From Treponema sp. UBA7590 (GTDB taxonomy: Bacteria > Spirochaetota > Spirochaetia > Treponematales > Treponemataceae), in assembly GCA_002478955.1 (NCBI GenBank), contig DLKK01000063.1:14132-20651 (forward strand): 6,520 nucleotides of DNA, read 5' to 3'. How positions within the stretch are numbered: the stretch's first letter is position 1; every line of letters starts with the position of its first letter. Positions 5,201 through 6,520 of the stretch are shown one piece after another. Under the pieces are notes generated by a model. The model worked only from the letters and a program-made list of their open reading frames with translations. It was not told the DNA's origin and did not search any database. The position numbers and the translations under genes were made by a program.

Positions 5201-6520
5201 CTATTGTTTTTTGTTCACAATTCCTTTTACGCTTTTTATCACAAGGTTAACCGCAAGAATCAGAAGAGAAAGTATGAAAATCTCGTTGAATTTCGCGAAA
5301 TGCTGAAGTTCCTGGACTTTTGTGGTGATTACCATCGTTCTGGCTCCGGCAAGGAAGACCACCGCACTTACTGTGACCATTCCGTTTATAAAAAGATAGC
5401 AGAAAATCTCAAGATGAGTGCGCATAACGTTCGGCGTAATAATCCGGGCAACAGTCTTTATCCAGTTGTCGCCAAGAATGCGCGCTGTTGTCTCCCATGA
5501 AATATTCATTTTGTCGAGCGACGCTTTCATCATCAGATATGGAGTCGCAAAAAAGTGGACCAAGTTACAGCAGACAAGAATCGCAAGCGTGTTGTGGAGC
5601 GGCGTTTTTCTGAATGCAAGCAGAAAACTGATGCCAAGAACCATTCCCGGAATCGTGTTTGAAACCTGGGCAATCGCTTCTATTATCTTTGTGCCGTGAA
5701 TCAGACCTTTGTTCCGGGCTGAAACCAGCGCGCTCGCGTAAACAAGAATAGTTCCAAAAACTGCGGTGAAAAAACTCATCACAAGGGAATTCTTAAAGAC
5801 GCGCACAAGGGATTTATCATTAAAGACCGAGACAAAATGCTTCAGCGTAAAAGTGTTGTTGTACGGCCATTCGGCAACAAACGGAGCCACAAAAACCACA
5901 ACAAATGATGAAAGAATCAGAACGCAGATGACAACTGAAAAGAACGTCCAGATGATGTCACGGAAAACGTCCGGCTGATTGTCGTGGATTGCGATTTTAT
6001 TGTAGCGCACATTGAATTTCTGGAGATAATTCAAAAGAAGAATGCTTACAATCGAAGGGAAAAGCATACATAGCGCAATCACCGAACCTTGATGAAAATC
6101 CGGCAGGCTTCCAAGCATTGTGTTGTACAAAAGCCCTGCGACAACCGTATACCGACCGCCGATAGAAGCCGGAATACCAAAATCAGTGAACGCCAAAAAG
6201 AAACTCTGCACAACAGAAACCGCAATCGTTCCCAAAAGCGGCTGGATTACAGCGGTAAAAAAGCTCCTCAGGCGGCTGTCGCCCATAAGCCGGCAGACAA
6301 CAATATATCTTCTGTCAATATAAGCCATTGTGTTTGTCAAAAGCGTGAACGAAATCGGAAAAGTATAAATCACATAGCCAAAAATCAGTCCTTTGAATCC
6401 ATAAAAATCAAAGAACTGCCTGCCAATCAGTTTTGTAAGAAGACCGTTTTTTCCGAATGAATAGATTATCGCGAAACCGTAAGTGATTGTAGGAATCAGC
6501 ATCGGAAAAACCGCAAGAGT
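5201..6520 (-). CDS. ABC transporter permease, two-domain FbpB/PhnV-like type (5' end outside window)
   Basis: This is the inner-membrane channel of a binding-protein-dependent importer, from the iron(III)/2-aminoethylphosphonate/polyamine group. The frame is open from the right edge (LAVFP before the first in-window Met at 6502) to a TAG at 5201, so 439 or so residues are visible; full-length relatives are about 550. Two BPD_transp_1 domains are fused. Numbered from the Met at 6502, the first has its ATPase-contacting EAA loop at about 66-92 (CRLMGDSRLRSFF, ending IQPLL). The second has it at about 336-360 (ETTARILGDNWIKTVARIIT). I see about ten hydrophobic spans (around 4-15, 38-57, 88-106, 138-160, 187-209, 236-259, 278-297, 303-323, 365-386, 406-424). 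LPMLIPTITYG-like and FTDFGIPASIGG segments are typical of the group. The substrate cannot be told from the permease alone. It is the last gene of its cluster and is separated from hsdM by 250 bases. Confidence 0.92.
   Translation of the reverse strand, partial: TLAVFPMLIPTITYGFAIIYSFGKNGLLTKLIGRQFFDFYGFKGLIFGYVIYTFPISFTLLTNTMAYIDRRYIVVCRLMGDSRLRSFFTAVIQPLLGTIAVSVVQSFFLAFTDFGIPASIGGRYTVVAGLLYNTMLGSLPDFHQGSVIALCMLFPSIVSILLLNYLQKFNVRYNKIAIHDNQPDVFRDIIWTFFSVVICVLILSSFVVVFVAPFVAEWPYNNTFTLKHFVSVFNDKSLVRVFKNSLVMSFFTAVFGTILVYASALVSARNKGLIHGTKIIEAIAQVSNTIPGMVLGISFLLAFRKTPLHNTLAILVCCNLVHFFATPYLMMKASLDKMNISWETTARILGDNWIKTVARIITPNVMRTHLEIFCYLFINGMVTVSAVVFLAGARTMVITTKVQELQHFAKFNEIFILSLLILAVNLVIKSVKGIVNKKQ

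Overview
The window is one strand of genes, all read on the minus strand (right to left). It holds the 3' part of an ABC-transporter permease gene, then a type I restriction-modification (hsd) operon that runs off the left edge. The base composition is moderately AT-rich. The HsdM resembles the EcoR124I (type IC) family, and the HsdS and DUF1016 proteins resemble those of host-associated anaerobes. A Treponema-like spirochete or a clostridium would fit, but nothing here fixes the taxon.

Layout from right to left: (1) 6520-5201, a membrane permease with two fused permease domains, from the iron(III)/2-aminoethylphosphonate/polyamine importer group, missing its N-terminus. (2) 5200-4951, a 250-base intergenic stretch with overlapping inverted repeats near the permease end and a good sigma-70-type promoter near hsdM. 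(3) 4950-3388, hsdM, a 520-residue adenine-N6 methyltransferase subunit. (4) 3372-2320 and 2323-1271, two different DUF1016/YhcG-type PD-(D/E)XK nucleases of 350 residues each. (5) 1274 to the left edge, hsdS, the DNA-specificity subunit. It is absent from a simple closed-ORF list because its stop lies outside the window. I translated it by hand for 424 uninterrupted codons.

The four hsd-operon genes are tightly packed: a 15-base gap, then two 4-base ATGA stop/start overlaps. They are probably transcribed together from the promoter at about 5018-4990. HsdM and HsdS should form the methyltransferase. The two nucleases sit between the M and S genes, as accessory effectors do in some hsd operons; prrC in the EcoprrI locus is the classic nested case. 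No hsdR is present; if it exists it lies beyond the left edge.

The most striking points are: (a) each DUF1016 gene carries a near-perfect palindrome (12-13 bp arms, one central base), both centred exactly 306 bases after the A of the ATG, although the palindromes are unrelated in sequence; (b) hsdS has a 12-bp repeat encoding LEAE in its central spacer, like the TAEL repeats that change target spacing in EcoR124I; (c) hsdS has a pentanucleotide repeat (ACAGA)4 near its 3' end that could cause phase variation; (d) the first target-recognition domain is much more AT-rich than the rest of hsdS; (e) a 39-base repeat is shared by the two ATGA junctions.
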